Source: Yeosuana sp043876835 (GTDB lineage Bacteria; Bacteroidota; Bacteroidia; Flavobacteriales; Flavobacteriaceae). From it: DNA of 64,000 nt. Location: contig NZ_JBAWJZ010000003.1 in assembly GCF_043876835.1 (NCBI RefSeq), positions 431,371-495,370 on the forward strand, written 5' to 3'. The notes below the pieces were generated by a model. The model was not told the DNA's origin. It worked only from the letters and a program-made list of their open reading frames with translations, and made no database searches. Shown piece by piece: positions 17,645-27,653 of the stretch. The translations under genes were made by a program, and so were the position numbers. Within the stretch, counting starts at the first letter, position 1, and each line of letters starts with the position of its first letter.

Positions 17645-18742
17645 TTATATTCTTATGAATAATTTCTTTTTATACATCCAAAAACAAATGTACCACATGA
17701 ATAAAAGTACTATAATACTCAACGTTATATTAGCACCTAGCTCTCCAGTCCATTTAAATAAAGCATTAGTGAATGGTAAAAATATTTTTCGAATAAGATC
17801 TGCACCACCTACATGGGCTAACAAATAAATAAATAATGGGTTCATTCCGACAATCGCAAAGAATAGTACTCCTTTCTGATATTTCTTAACGTCTATGAAC
17901 CAATAGCAAAAGGCTAGTGCCAATAAAGACCAACCACCACTGGCAAAAACAAATGTACTAGTTGAAATCCGTTTTATGATCGGAGTGAAATAACTAAACC
18001 CAAAGCCAATGACTAATCCTATAATTCCGGCAATAACCAAAGCCTGAATCTTTTTCTTATTTGTCCTTTCACTTACCAATAACTGACCTGCCAATACTCC
18101 CCAAATGGTATGTGCAGCAGTTGGAATAGCATCAAACATTGCCCAATGACCTGAATCTTCTTCACCAGAAATCAAAATATTCAACCATGCACCAAAATTT
18201 TGACCTGGCACAAAGGCATGATTAAAACCCTCAACTGAAAAATATCTATAAAGACTTTCGCTTATTAGAATTAGTAATACCGAAAAACCTATTTGAATTA
18301 TCGGTTTTTTACGAATAATAAAAAAGGCTAAAATATAGGTTACTGCAAGCTGGGATAGAACATTTTGAAATCTAAAAACAATTCTTCCAGGTTCGATACA
18401 ATATAACGCCCATCCCAAAACCAACATCAAAAGTGCTCTCTTGACTGCATGATTTTTAAGTTGTCTATATGAATCTCCTTTTGCTAACCTTTTTGAAAAA
18501 GATAGTGGCATTGAAACCCCAACAATAAACATGAAAAAAGGTTGTATCAAATCCCAAAAATGCAAACCTTTCCAATCTACATGATGAAATTGCTCCCCAA
18601 TAGTATGAATAATACTGACATGAAGTTCTGGAGAAACCATAAAGTCAAACAGACTTGAAAATTCAGCAATTAGTAAAAACATGGTAAGCCCTCTGTAAAA
18701 ATCCAATGAAAGCAAGCGATTGTCCACTTTAATTTTGTCCAT
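17645..18742 (-). CDS. DUF5009 / heparan-alpha-glucosaminide N-acetyltransferase-like membrane protein
   Basis: A 365-aa multi-pass inner-membrane protein with about ten hydrophobic segments. It starts with a DFYRGLTMFLLI motif and has WDLIQPFFMFIVGVSMPLS and WGVLAGQLL, features of the COG4299/DUF5009 family related to lysosomal HGSNAT. HGSNAT acetylates glucosamine ends using cytoplasmic acetyl-CoA. In this locus it could re-acetylate or otherwise modify de-N-acetylated hexosamines in the periplasm; this is inference. It is followed after a short gap by the putative glycosidase. Confidence 0.8.
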   Translation of the reverse strand: MDKIKVDNRLLSLDFYRGLTMFLLIAEFSSLFDFMVSPELHVSIIHTIGEQFHHVDWKGLHFWDLIQPFFMFIVGVSMPLSFSKRLAKGDSYRQLKNHAVKRALLMLVLGWALYCIEPGRIVFRFQNVLSQLAVTYILAFFIIRKKPIIQIGFSVLLILISESLYRYFSVEGFNHAFVPGQNFGAWLNILISGEEDSGHWAMFDAIPTAAHTIWGVLAGQLLVSERTNKKKIQALVIAGIIGLVIGFGFSYFTPIIKRISTSTFVFASGGWSLLALAFCYWFIDVKKYQKGVLFFAIVGMNPLFIYLLAHVGGADLIRKIFLPFTNALFKWTGELGANITLSIIVLLFMWYICFWMYKKKLFIRI

Positions 18743-19002
18743 GTTCTTTAAGTTTTATTAAAAATTTAAGGGATTTTCTTGCCAATTATTAATTTTAAAG
18801 CTTTTATAGTTATTCTGTTATCTACAATATTTTTAAACAAAAATGCTCACTTATATCAAATGCTAGCTTATAAAAATATTTGATTTGCATTAAAATCGAT
18901 TGAAGCTTTGAAAATAGAATTCTTGTGTTAGCAACTTAAATGCATTCAACTATTATTCATCCTTAATTGGAGTAATAGCTGAACACATTAATTTAAAATA
19001 TT

Positions 19003-19896
19003 CTATTCACACAGACTTACAGTTTCTATTGGAAGCTCATAAGTAACAAAACTGCTCGTTGCCGTTACTTTTGGAAAGTTGCCCACAGCTGCCCAACCAC
19101 TTGTTAATTCAGAAAAGGCAAAACCAATAGAGCTACCAAGTGAACCTAATTGTGTTTTAGGAATACTAAACTCAATAGCATTTGTCTGTGCATCTACGCT
19201 TACAATACCAGAGGAAATCATATTTTCGCTAGCTCCTAACCAATTCCAGGCCCATCCGCCATTGGGATCGGCGTGCTGATAAAAGGCTCCCCAAGAATTG
19301 CTTAAAAGAGGTCCCTCAAATAGAAAATCTGCACCAGAGCCATTTGGCCATTGCCAGCTTAAAAATCCAGTAGATGAATTACCATCTGAATTAATATACA
19401 TATCCACTAACTCCATTTGCATAGCCGTGTTTCCTTCTAAGTACACATTTATATTATCCCCTTTACCCCAAATTTTGATTTTTTGTATTGATACACCATC
19501 CGTTTCTTCATATACAACAGGAACTTCCGCCCAATCATCAAAATTGCCATCAATTTCTATCTCTGTGTTTATAACCTCTGGAGCAGTTATGGTTTTTGTC
19601 ACATATGCCTCCTCTCCAGAGTCATTAATGGCTGTAAGCGTAACATCAATTTCTCCTCCTACTGTGACATATGTATAAGTTGGGTTTTCTTTTTCACAAT
19701 AAAAGCTTAAGTTTCCAAAATCCCATCTGTAGGTTGTTGCACCTTGTGATAAATTTGTAAATGTAAAAGTACTTCCATCATTTGTAAAAGAGAAGTCTGG
19801 CGTTATACTGCTCTCTGAGCTAGTAGGGTCGTCTGATCCACAACCTGCAAGTAGTGAAACAGCTATTAGATAATAGAAAAATCTTAATTTTTTCAT
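19003..19896 (-). CDS. Surface lipoprotein with PKD and CBM9-like domains
   Basis: A 297-aa lipoprotein: signal MKKLRFFYYLIAVSLLAGC with Cys19, then a Ser/Asp-rich linker typical of surface export. Residues about 30-110 form a PKD domain (YRWDFGN), and about 115-290 a CBM9/DOMON-like module (IEIDGNFDDWAEVPV, NINVYLEGN, MYINSDGNSSTGF) related to the repeats of the T9SS protein at the end of the operon. It most likely acts as a surface glycan-binding protein of this PUL (SGBP-like position after SusCD). No catalytic residues are evident. Confidence 0.75.
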   Translation of the reverse strand: MKKLRFFYYLIAVSLLAGCGSDDPTSSESSITPDFSFTNDGSTFTFTNLSQGATTYRWDFGNLSFYCEKENPTYTYVTVGGEIDVTLTAINDSGEEAYVTKTITAPEVINTEIEIDGNFDDWAEVPVVYEETDGVSIQKIKIWGKGDNINVYLEGNTAMQMELVDMYINSDGNSSTGFLSWQWPNGSGADFLFEGPLLSNSWGAFYQHADPNGGWAWNWLGASENMISSGIVSVDAQTNAIEFSIPKTQLGSLGSSIGFAFSELTSGWAAVGNFPKVTATSSFVTYELPIETVSLCE

Positions 19897-19922
19897 GATT
19901 TATTAATTTAGAGATTAGTTTT

Positions 19923-21290
19923 TTAATTAATTGTTAATGTGTGCAATAGTTTATTCATTCCTGTATTAGCATCCCATGTGCTGGAGTTTGCCAATTGAAT
20001 GGAATATTCCACTCTTTCTGATAGTGTTTCGTAACTATCTTCTATTTTTAAAAACAACTCGTATTTATCTGCTGGAATTCCAGAAAGGCTTATGGATTCT
20101 TTTAATTCAAAATCTGTATTTGGCGCTATTCGTCTTACATCAAAACTTAAAGCCTTCTTATACATAGTGGCATCGGTAACAGATTTAAATACTAAAAATG
20201 AATTTTTGACATTATATATAGGTGCAAAGCCTTTGTTTTGTAAAACAGCATTCAATAGATAGTTACTATTGGTTGTTGCTTCTTTTTTTAACGTAGCAGA
20301 TTTTAGTAAAAGCCTATATCCTAATTTTCTTTGGAAGTCTGTAAAACAATTATTATTTCTCCATTCTTGAAGTACTGGTCCATAATAATCAAGATTTAGA
20401 TAGGTCCATTTCAATAATTTCATTTCTGATTCAGCTGTTGAGCAACTAGCTATTGGAACATCAGTTGGGGGACAGGTTTCGCCACCTGTAGGTACAAAAA
20501 GAGCCTCATTGCTAATATAACTTTTTTCAGCACTTACGTTTTGATAAGTGCCATAATCATTTGCACTAGCTAAAAAGCAATCATTATGAAACCCTACTCG
20601 GGCAATATCACTGGTACCATAGCCTACCGTTGCATCTATAGGTGTTGAATAGTTAAATATTTCTTGTTTATAAAGTGGTGTTCTTACTTGAATTTTAATT
20701 TCTTTTGGAAATACTTCTAGCAATTTATTTGCCACTGCGGTTTTATTTTCAAGTGTAGTTAAATTATTGGTGGTATAATACCACTCACCCCAAGATCCTA
20801 TTAGACCAGCTTGAACGAATGCAATAACATCTGCATTAGCAACAAAAATTGGCTTAAGCTGATCTAAATGTCTTTCAATAATGTTAAGTGGAGCATCGGT
20901 ATCATTAGGATCGCTGTTATAAGCAAAACGCAAAACACACTTTATACCTGTAGTTCTTAACATTTCAAAATCTGTTGAGATCAAATCTAGTTCAGCTGTA
21001 CTTAGATCAGAATCTTTAAACGCCTCTAAATAATAGACACGGTTTATAATAGTCACATTTTCGTTTTTTAAATTTTGCAATGTTGTCAAGTTAAGTGGTG
21101 ATCCCTCAGAAGTAACACTCCATAAGTGCATAAATCCACGTTCTGGATTTGAAATCACCTCGCTTGAAGCATCATAAGTAATATTATTTACGGTATCATC
21201 TATTGGATCTATGGGGTCTTCTCCATTGTCTCCACTGCTGCAGCTTATAATTGCGCTTAAAAAGAATAAGGTTATTAAATTGTATTTCAT
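19923..21290 (-). CDS. DUF4874/DUF4832 lipoprotein
   Basis: A 455-aa protein with lipoprotein signal (Cys17 in SAIISCSSGD). Residues about 45-215 match DUF4874 (start ISNPERGFMHLW, then VLRFAYNSD and FVQAGLIGSWGEWYY), a barrel with carboxylates that resembles glycosidases; residues about 220-455 match DUF4832. The pair is usual in this family. Function is unknown; location in the operon right after the GH109 gene suggests contact with the same glycan. Confidence 0.8.
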   Translation of the reverse strand: MKYNLITLFFLSAIISCSSGDNGEDPIDPIDDTVNNITYDASSEVISNPERGFMHLWSVTSEGSPLNLTTLQNLKNENVTIINRVYYLEAFKDSDLSTAELDLISTDFEMLRTTGIKCVLRFAYNSDPNDTDAPLNIIERHLDQLKPIFVANADVIAFVQAGLIGSWGEWYYTTNNLTTLENKTAVANKLLEVFPKEIKIQVRTPLYKQEIFNYSTPIDATVGYGTSDIARVGFHNDCFLASANDYGTYQNVSAEKSYISNEALFVPTGGETCPPTDVPIASCSTAESEMKLLKWTYLNLDYYGPVLQEWRNNNCFTDFQRKLGYRLLLKSATLKKEATTNSNYLLNAVLQNKGFAPIYNVKNSFLVFKSVTDATMYKKALSFDVRRIAPNTDFELKESISLSGIPADKYELFLKIEDSYETLSERVEYSIQLANSSTWDANTGMNKLLHTLTIN

Positions 21291-21316
21291 AATTTATTTT
21301 TTTTGATTAAAAGCGA

Positions 21317-22669
21317 TTAATAATCGCCTTTAATCCAGTTATAAGGCTTTCTTTTCATCCAATTACCTCTTGTAAAATCTGGAAAATCTTGAGGTTCTCC
21401 ATTATTCTCAATAGAAGCTTCAGACAATGGCGTAATGGCACTCCAAGCAGCTGCATCATAAGCATCCAATGGCGGTGCAACATTTAGTTTGGCAGACTCA
21501 ACAAATGCATGAATTACAAAGAAATCCATACCTCCGTGTCCTGCTCCATTAGCATGTTCGCCATATTTTTGCCATAAAGGATGGTCATATTTTTTCAACC
21601 ATTTATCCGCAACATCCCATTCATCATAATTGGAAACACCTTCTATATATAAACGGTTTCCATCAACTTCCCATAATCCGTTTGTTCCTTGTACCCTAAA
21701 TCCTAAGGAATAAGGTCTTGGTAAGTTTGTATCGTGGGTTACAATAATGGTTTCTCCATTAGCAGTTTCTATGGTTGAAGTTACAATATCGCCTAGTTTA
21801 AATTTTAGTTTAGCATTAGGATGATTTTCACCCGCTGTTTTAACAATATAGTCGTGTAGTCCAACACTTTTAGAAGCATTAGAGGTTAAAGACATAAACC
21901 TGTTACCTCTGTTAATATCGCACATGGTTGCAATAGGGCCTATACCGTGGGTTGGATATATATCAGCATTTCTATGAAGTGAATGGTTTGTTCTCCAAGC
22001 AGATTCTGATATGCCTTTTTCTCCAAACTCTACTCCTGGCCCATATGCGGTTTTTCCGTCATTAAATTTTACATGTCTGAGGTCATGTTGATATCCACAT
22101 CTAAAATGAACTAATTCTCCAAAAACATTTTGTCTTACCATATTTAGGACCGCCATAATATCTCTACGGTAGTTTACATTTTCAAGAATCATCAAATGTG
22201 ACCCTGTTTGCTCATGGGTATTTACTAAATCCCAACATTCCTCCATTGTATTGGCAGCAGAAACTTCAACAGCAGTATATTTACCTGCTGTCATTGAATC
22301 TTTTGACATACGTGTGTGCCAAAGCCAAGGTGTGGAAATTATAACAGCATCTACATTATCTAATTTCAAAAGATTTTTGTAATCATATTCATCTTTGCCA
22401 AAGACTAAAGGTTTCTTATGTCCCTTGTTTATGATTTTTTCAACAGCTAGCTTTGTTCTACTTGGATCAATATCACAAATTGCTGTAATATTTATGTCAT
22501 CTCTTAACAATAAATTTTCTAAGTGGTTTGTACCACGTAAACCCACCCCAATCATTCCAATTTTTAATTTATCTAATTTGTTATTGATTCCAAAAGTGAA
22601 ATTTGGCATTAATGAGATACCTGTGCCGACTATTGCTGCTTTTTTTATAAAGTCTCTTCTAGAGTCCAT
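21317..22669 (-). CDS. GH109 alpha-N-acetylgalactosaminidase (Gfo/Idh/MocA fold)
   Basis: A 450-aa NAD-dependent glycosidase. It begins with a twin-arginine-like signal (DSRRDFIKKAAIVG). The Rossmann motif GVGLRGTNHLE lies near residues 38-48, then STPWLWHTRM, ENVNYRRDIMAVLNMVRQN, YPTHGIGP (catalytic-site Tyr/His region of GH109), LPRPYSLGFRVQGTNG and GAGHGGMDFFV. These stretches are characteristic of GH109, which removes terminal alpha-GalNAc, as on blood group A structures and mucins, by an oxidation/elimination mechanism with bound NAD. It is the main reason for reading this locus as GalNAc-directed. It follows SusD after a hairpin. Confidence 0.87.
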   Translation of the reverse strand: MDSRRDFIKKAAIVGTGISLMPNFTFGINNKLDKLKIGMIGVGLRGTNHLENLLLRDDINITAICDIDPSRTKLAVEKIINKGHKKPLVFGKDEYDYKNLLKLDNVDAVIISTPWLWHTRMSKDSMTAGKYTAVEVSAANTMEECWDLVNTHEQTGSHLMILENVNYRRDIMAVLNMVRQNVFGELVHFRCGYQHDLRHVKFNDGKTAYGPGVEFGEKGISESAWRTNHSLHRNADIYPTHGIGPIATMCDINRGNRFMSLTSNASKSVGLHDYIVKTAGENHPNAKLKFKLGDIVTSTIETANGETIIVTHDTNLPRPYSLGFRVQGTNGLWEVDGNRLYIEGVSNYDEWDVADKWLKKYDHPLWQKYGEHANGAGHGGMDFFVIHAFVESAKLNVAPPLDAYDAAAWSAITPLSEASIENNGEPQDFPDFTRGNWMKRKPYNWIKGDY

Positions 22670-22706
22670 AATATTTTATATGATTTATTGATTACATGAT
22701 TTAATC

Positions 22707-22740
22707 AAAGGGCTGAAAAAAATATTCCACTCAGCCCTTT
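22707..22740 (-). terminator. Hairpin between susD-like gene and GH109 gene
   Basis: AAAGGGCTGA (22707-22716) pairs with TCAGCCCTTT (22731-22740). On the minus strand it follows the SusD stop and has no strong T-run, so it may act as a partial terminator or an mRNA 3' end stabiliser that keeps SusCD expression above that of the enzymes. Confidence 0.55.
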
Positions 22741-22753
22741 CAACTAAACTAAA

Positions 22754-24226
22754 CTAATTATAACCCGGGTTTTGTAGAAAAGCACCTTTCCCTTCGCTTA
22801 TTCTTTCAAGAGAAAAAGGATATAGAACTTTGTATGGAGCTGTTTGGCTTGAAGCACCATTTAAATCTATATTATGCTCACTGAATTTACCATGTCTTAT
22901 TAAATCTGCACGGTACTGTCCGTTTTCGCACCAATATTCATGAGACCTTTCTAACAAAATCATTTCGTTAAAACTATCTATGCTAGCATAATTAGCTAAT
23001 AGAATTGGGTCTAAATTTGCTCTTTCTCTTATCAAATTCACTAAGTCAATGGCCTCTTGGTTTGGAGCACCATTTTTATTAGCTATGGCCTCTGCCTTCG
23101 ATAAAATTACATCAGCATATCTGTATAAAATAATGTCAACAGTTGTTAACGCTGTATTTCTGGCAGCATCGGTAGCAATTTTTAATGGAAGAGGTCCCAT
23201 TTGCATTACGTTACTTGGATTAGATCTGTTATAAGTAACACCATCTGTTCCTGTATATTCAGCTATCAAATTTGTTTTTCTAACATCATTACTTTCAAAT
23301 GAATCATAAAATTTCCAAGAACTTTGAATGGTTGCCCAACCTCCTCTTTCTGGATAGTTAGATGGTAAAACCATCATTTGCCATTGATTTTCGCTGGTTC
23401 CAGCATAATCTGCAGGGACAGCAAACATGACTTCTTTATTATCTTCTTGTGATGCCGTACTAAACATATCCACATAATCAGGGTTTAATTCATAATAATT
23501 CATGGCCATAATGGCATTTGCTTGTGCTTCAACATCTGCCCATCTTTTTTCATGTAGATATAATCTAATTAATAACATTCTCGCAAACCCTTGACTGAAT
23601 CGTCCATACGCTGCATCAGCAGGCGATGGTAAATCTGCAGCAGCATCCAATAAGTCCTTTTCAATAAAGCTAACCATTTCATCATAACCAAGTCTTGCCA
23701 ATGGGGTTTCTGTCAATGGATTTTGTAATACTTCTAATGGTGCTACTACCAAAGGACCGTACATATCAAAAAGTTCATAGCATAAAAAGCCTCTAGCGCA
23801 CTTAAGTTCAGCAATACCCTTCTTTTTTATAATGTCATTAACACTAGACTTTTCAAGTCTATCTATACTTAATGTATTAGAACTTATTCTATTATAAAAC
23901 CGGTCATAATATCTTGTGACTGATTCATTTGTTGGATTATAACTATGTAATGTTGCTAGTTGCTGTACGCCATAATTACCTTGAAGAATTTCGGTTGAGG
24001 CATCATTAATAAACATAATTCCATTTTCCGATGTAGTATGTATACCATCCCACCAAGAACCTCTTAAAGGATAATATGCAGCTACTACTAAAGCTTCTAC
24101 ATCAGCTTCTGATGCAGGAAAGATAGCAGGATTTATTTCATCGTAATTAATAGACTCCAGCTCTGGATTACATCCAAATGTTAAGGGCATTAATAACCCT
24201 AGTATTATCAATTTTAATTTTTTCAT
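22754..24226 (-). CDS. SusD/RagB-family glycan-binding lipoprotein
   Basis: Outer-membrane surface lipoprotein (490 aa) that caps the SusC channel and binds the oligosaccharide. The signal ends in MPLTFGC (Cys19). The TPR-rich SusD fold is seen from RGFLCYELFDMYGPLVV, RFSQGFARMLLIRLYLHEKRW and ILYRYADVILSKAEA to the C-terminal ERSHEYWCENGQYRADLIRHGKF. It is 13 bp downstream of the SusC gene in one transcript. Confidence 0.93.
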   Translation of the reverse strand: MKKLKLIILGLLMPLTFGCNPELESINYDEINPAIFPASEADVEALVVAAYYPLRGSWWDGIHTTSENGIMFINDASTEILQGNYGVQQLATLHSYNPTNESVTRYYDRFYNRISSNTLSIDRLEKSSVNDIIKKKGIAELKCARGFLCYELFDMYGPLVVAPLEVLQNPLTETPLARLGYDEMVSFIEKDLLDAAADLPSPADAAYGRFSQGFARMLLIRLYLHEKRWADVEAQANAIMAMNYYELNPDYVDMFSTASQEDNKEVMFAVPADYAGTSENQWQMMVLPSNYPERGGWATIQSSWKFYDSFESNDVRKTNLIAEYTGTDGVTYNRSNPSNVMQMGPLPLKIATDAARNTALTTVDIILYRYADVILSKAEAIANKNGAPNQEAIDLVNLIRERANLDPILLANYASIDSFNEMILLERSHEYWCENGQYRADLIRHGKFSEHNIDLNGASSQTAPYKVLYPFSLERISEGKGAFLQNPGYN

Positions 24227-24239
24227 AATTATTAGTTTT

Positions 24240-27200
24240 TTAAAATTTTAAATCAATACCTATAGTATAAGTCTTAACGTTAGGATATGCAGCTACATAA
24301 GCATCAGTTTCTGGGTCAACACCATCATATGGGGTAATAACGAAAAGGTTTTGGGCATCAAGTCTAATTGTTGCAGTATTTATAACTTTCCCTATCCATT
24401 TGGATGGTATATTATATGCTAAGGATAAATTTTGAAGTCTTATAAACCAAGCATCTTGTAAGAAAAAATTTCCAGAACTATATTGAGTATATCCATAATG
24501 AGAAGCTGGCCTTGAGTTTGTTGGGTTATCTGGTGTCCATCTACCATAGATACTTCTTAAGGCATTACGTCCATTTTGCCAAACGCCATCAGCAGAAATA
24601 CCTAAAGCAACATCTGTCTGATCTGCTATCTGTCTTCCAAACATACTATTAAAATGAAAGTTAAGTTCAAAGTTCTTATAGCTAATACTATTGCTAAAAC
24701 CTGCAATAAAATCTGGATCCGATGATCCTAATAGTACAATATCAGCTTCGTCAATTTTTCCATCTGGCTCGCCAGTTGCTATAAATCTTCCATTTTCGTC
24801 AACTAATGGATTTCCTGAACCATCTCTTGAAAAACCATTGACATCTTTAATCTTTATTTGACCAGGAAATAAATCTGGTTGTGCTGGAACCACCTCTCCT
24901 ATTTGCATCACACCATCAGATAAATATGAGTATTGAGCACGTATGGGATCATCTATATTTTGATAAATAGCAGGCTTCCAATCTGCGGCCCTTTCCTTCC
25001 ATCTGTCTTTAAATTTAGAAAACGTTAAAGTACTTTTCCATTTAAAATTTTCTGTATCAACGTTAACAGTATTTAAAGTAAGTTCCACTCCTCTACTTTG
25101 GGTGCTTCCAATATTAGCCCAAACCGTATTTATTTCATTATATGAATTGATTGGTTTTAATTGTAGTAAATCTGAAATTTCTTTATTATAAACTTCAACA
25201 GATCCAGATAGTCTTCCTTTGATGAATTCAAAATCAAGACCAATGTTAGTTTCTTTTGTTGTTTCCCATTTTAAATCTGGATTCTCTAATCTTGAAGGAA
25301 ATACACCAATTAGTATAGATTCATCGGGGTTTAAATATGCCGGTTGTGCGTAATAAGCAGCATAAGCATTAGAACCAATATCAGCATTTCCAGTTTCACC
25401 ATAACCCACTCTTAGTTTTAATTGCGAAATATTATCACTTATGTTTTTTATAAAAGGCTCCCCAGCAATATCCCAACCAACAGCTACTGAAGGAAAAATG
25501 GCAAACCTATTGTTTTTAGAGAATACACTAGAACCGTCTCTACGAATGGTTGATGATAAAATATATCTGCCTTTATAAACATAGTTTATTCTACCAAAAT
25601 AAGACACTAAATTATCTTCATTTTTTGAAGAGGCTATAACTTTTGTACCTGCACCAGCATTAATATTATTCCATAAAAAAGCATCTGTTATAAAATCACT
25701 ATTTCCTGAAGAAGCACCCTCTGATCTATATTTTTGTCTTGAATATCCAACCAAAAAATTTAAATTATGGTCGTCATTAATAATTTTAGAATAATTTAAT
25801 GTAAAATCAAACAAGGCATCATTCTTTTTCTGGTTTGCAATTGTTGCTTTACCGTTTTCTAAGGCACCCCACAAAGTCGTTCTTGGCAAATAAGTGTTTC
25901 TACTTGTATAACCTTGATCTATACCTGCTTGTAACCTAGCTACTAAACCTGAAAAAGGTTTAATTTCCATAAAAAAGTTTGTTAAAGTTCTATCAATAAC
26001 ACCTTGATCTGTTATAGTAAGTAATGAATATGGATTAGGCTCCTGTGCATTGTCTGGATTAATGGGATAGTTTCCAAACTCATCAATAGCTTGTATGTGT
26101 GGACCATATTGTAACGCCGATCTGATGATTCCAGAATTTTCATATTGATCTCCACCCAATTGGCTATTTTCATTATTGATTCTACTCATAGTAAGATTCA
26201 TACCAACACTTAAAAAGTCGTTTAGCTTTTGATCTAAATTAAATCTTAGGGAAGCTCTATCAAAAGCTGAATTTTTCAAAACCCCATTTTGCTTATACAG
26301 GTTACCTGACAAGTAGTATTTTGTTGTTTCTGTTCCTCCAGTTAAAGAAAGGTTGTGTTGTTGTGTACTACCGTCCCTTGTTACTAGATCCAGCCAATTG
26401 GTTCCTTTACCTGCATTATTTATTTGATCATCTGAATAAAACCTTTTAAATGGAACACCATTTACGGGATTTGCAATAGCTTCCTCTAAGGTTTTATTAC
26501 TATAAGGGTACACTCTATTTTGAAAGGTCCAATTTTCATACGCTGCATCATTTCTTAATTGCATCCATTCTTGTAAACTCAATACATCAAAGCTATTGTT
26601 ATATGCCTGATATGAATAAGATGCTGAATAGGCAACTTGTACTTTTCCAGCTGCACCTTTTTTTGTGGTGATTAAAATAACACCATTTGCTGCTCTTGCA
26701 CCATAAATGGATGTTGCACTAGCATCTTTTAATACTGAAACTGAATCAATATCATTAGGGTTGAAAGAATTTAAAATACTTTGTGTTCCACCATCATATC
26801 TGTTTCCTGTTCCAGGTTGTTGAAAATCTGTGATAGGAAAACCATCCACAACTATTAAAGGAGCGTTTGAAGCGTTAATTGATCCTGCTCCTCTAATTTG
26901 AATATCTAATCCTCCGCCTGGTTGTGCACTATTTTGAGTAATTTGTAAGCCAGAGACTTTGCCCCTAAGTACATCTCCAATTGAGGGCGAAGACGACAAT
27001 ACCAATTCTTCTGTTTTAACTGTAGAAATAGCACCAGCGATATCCTTCTTTCTTTGTGTACCATATCCAACAACAACAACTTCATCCAAACTTGTATTAT
27101 CTGTAATTAAAGAAACATTGATAGTTGAATTTCCACCAACTAACACTTCTTGAGCAACAAAACCTAAATAGGAAAAAATTAATGTTGCACCTTCTTTAAC

Positions 27201-27491
27201 CGATATGCTATATTTACCATCAAAATCTGTAGAGGTTCCAGTTGTTGTACCTTTTATCAAGACTGTAGCACCAGGAAGCGAAATTCCTGCTTCATCTGTT
27301 ACCATGCCAGTAACTATTTTCTCTTGAGTTTTGACGTTCAGTGCATCTAAAGAAATAGTGGAGTTCAGCGAATAAGCATTCGCATTGGTCTTGAATAAAA
27401 AGACTAACACTATTATTAAAATTAGTTTCACTTTTAATTCAAATTTTGACCTAGGACTCTCTTTGCCGAGTAGTTTCATATTTTTTTTCAT
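24240..27491 (-). CDS. SusC/RagA TonB-dependent outer-membrane transporter
   Basis: A 1083-aa glycan importer. After the signal (about 20-40) comes a carboxypeptidase-regulatory-like domain (about 58-130, VTDEAGISLPGATVLIKG), a TonB-box-like DEVVVVGYGTQ, the plug (GQIRGAGSIN-type region, YGARAANGVILITTKKG) and the 22-strand barrel ending in YTIGIDLKF. No STN domain is present, so no ECF/FecR signalling is expected, in contrast with the pair at 34 kb; control by the LacI-type regulator fits this. Confidence 0.93.
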   Translation of the reverse strand: MKKNMKLLGKESPRSKFELKVKLILIIVLVFLFKTNANAYSLNSTISLDALNVKTQEKIVTGMVTDEAGISLPGATVLIKGTTTGTSTDFDGKYSISVKEGATLIFSYLGFVAQEVLVGGNSTINVSLITDNTSLDEVVVVGYGTQRKKDIAGAISTVKTEELVLSSSPSIGDVLRGKVSGLQITQNSAQPGGGLDIQIRGAGSINASNAPLIVVDGFPITDFQQPGTGNRYDGGTQSILNSFNPNDIDSVSVLKDASATSIYGARAANGVILITTKKGAAGKVQVAYSASYSYQAYNNSFDVLSLQEWMQLRNDAAYENWTFQNRVYPYSNKTLEEAIANPVNGVPFKRFYSDDQINNAGKGTNWLDLVTRDGSTQQHNLSLTGGTETTKYYLSGNLYKQNGVLKNSAFDRASLRFNLDQKLNDFLSVGMNLTMSRINNENSQLGGDQYENSGIIRSALQYGPHIQAIDEFGNYPINPDNAQEPNPYSLLTITDQGVIDRTLTNFFMEIKPFSGLVARLQAGIDQGYTSRNTYLPRTTLWGALENGKATIANQKKNDALFDFTLNYSKIINDDHNLNFLVGYSRQKYRSEGASSGNSDFITDAFLWNNINAGAGTKVIASSKNEDNLVSYFGRINYVYKGRYILSSTIRRDGSSVFSKNNRFAIFPSVAVGWDIAGEPFIKNISDNISQLKLRVGYGETGNADIGSNAYAAYYAQPAYLNPDESILIGVFPSRLENPDLKWETTKETNIGLDFEFIKGRLSGSVEVYNKEISDLLQLKPINSYNEINTVWANIGSTQSRGVELTLNTVNVDTENFKWKSTLTFSKFKDRWKERAADWKPAIYQNIDDPIRAQYSYLSDGVMQIGEVVPAQPDLFPGQIKIKDVNGFSRDGSGNPLVDENGRFIATGEPDGKIDEADIVLLGSSDPDFIAGFSNSISYKNFELNFHFNSMFGRQIADQTDVALGISADGVWQNGRNALRSIYGRWTPDNPTNSRPASHYGYTQYSSGNFFLQDAWFIRLQNLSLAYNIPSKWIGKVINTATIRLDAQNLFVITPYDGVDPETDAYVAAYPNVKTYTIGIDLKF

Positions 27492-27541
27492 ATTTTTGTT
27501 GGTGATTTATTAATTAGAGATTAAATTAAGTCACTTATTAT

Positions 27542-27571
27542 AACCGGAAAATGCTGCAACATTTTTCGGTT
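27542..27571. terminator. Hairpin between the GHMP kinase and susC genes
   Basis: AACCGGAAAATG (27542-27553) pairs with CATTTTTCGGTT (27560-27571), one G-T pair, 6-nt loop. The T-run follows on the plus strand. On the minus strand it lies in the 160-bp gap between kinase stop and SusC start, where it may attenuate read-through or shape the susC leader. Confidence 0.5.
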
Positions 27572-27653
27572 TTTAAGCTTTGTTTAGCATGAATTGTTGT
27601 TCCATATTTCATTTTTTATTAGTATTAGTAATTAATTGTTTGTAGTTTTTTAT

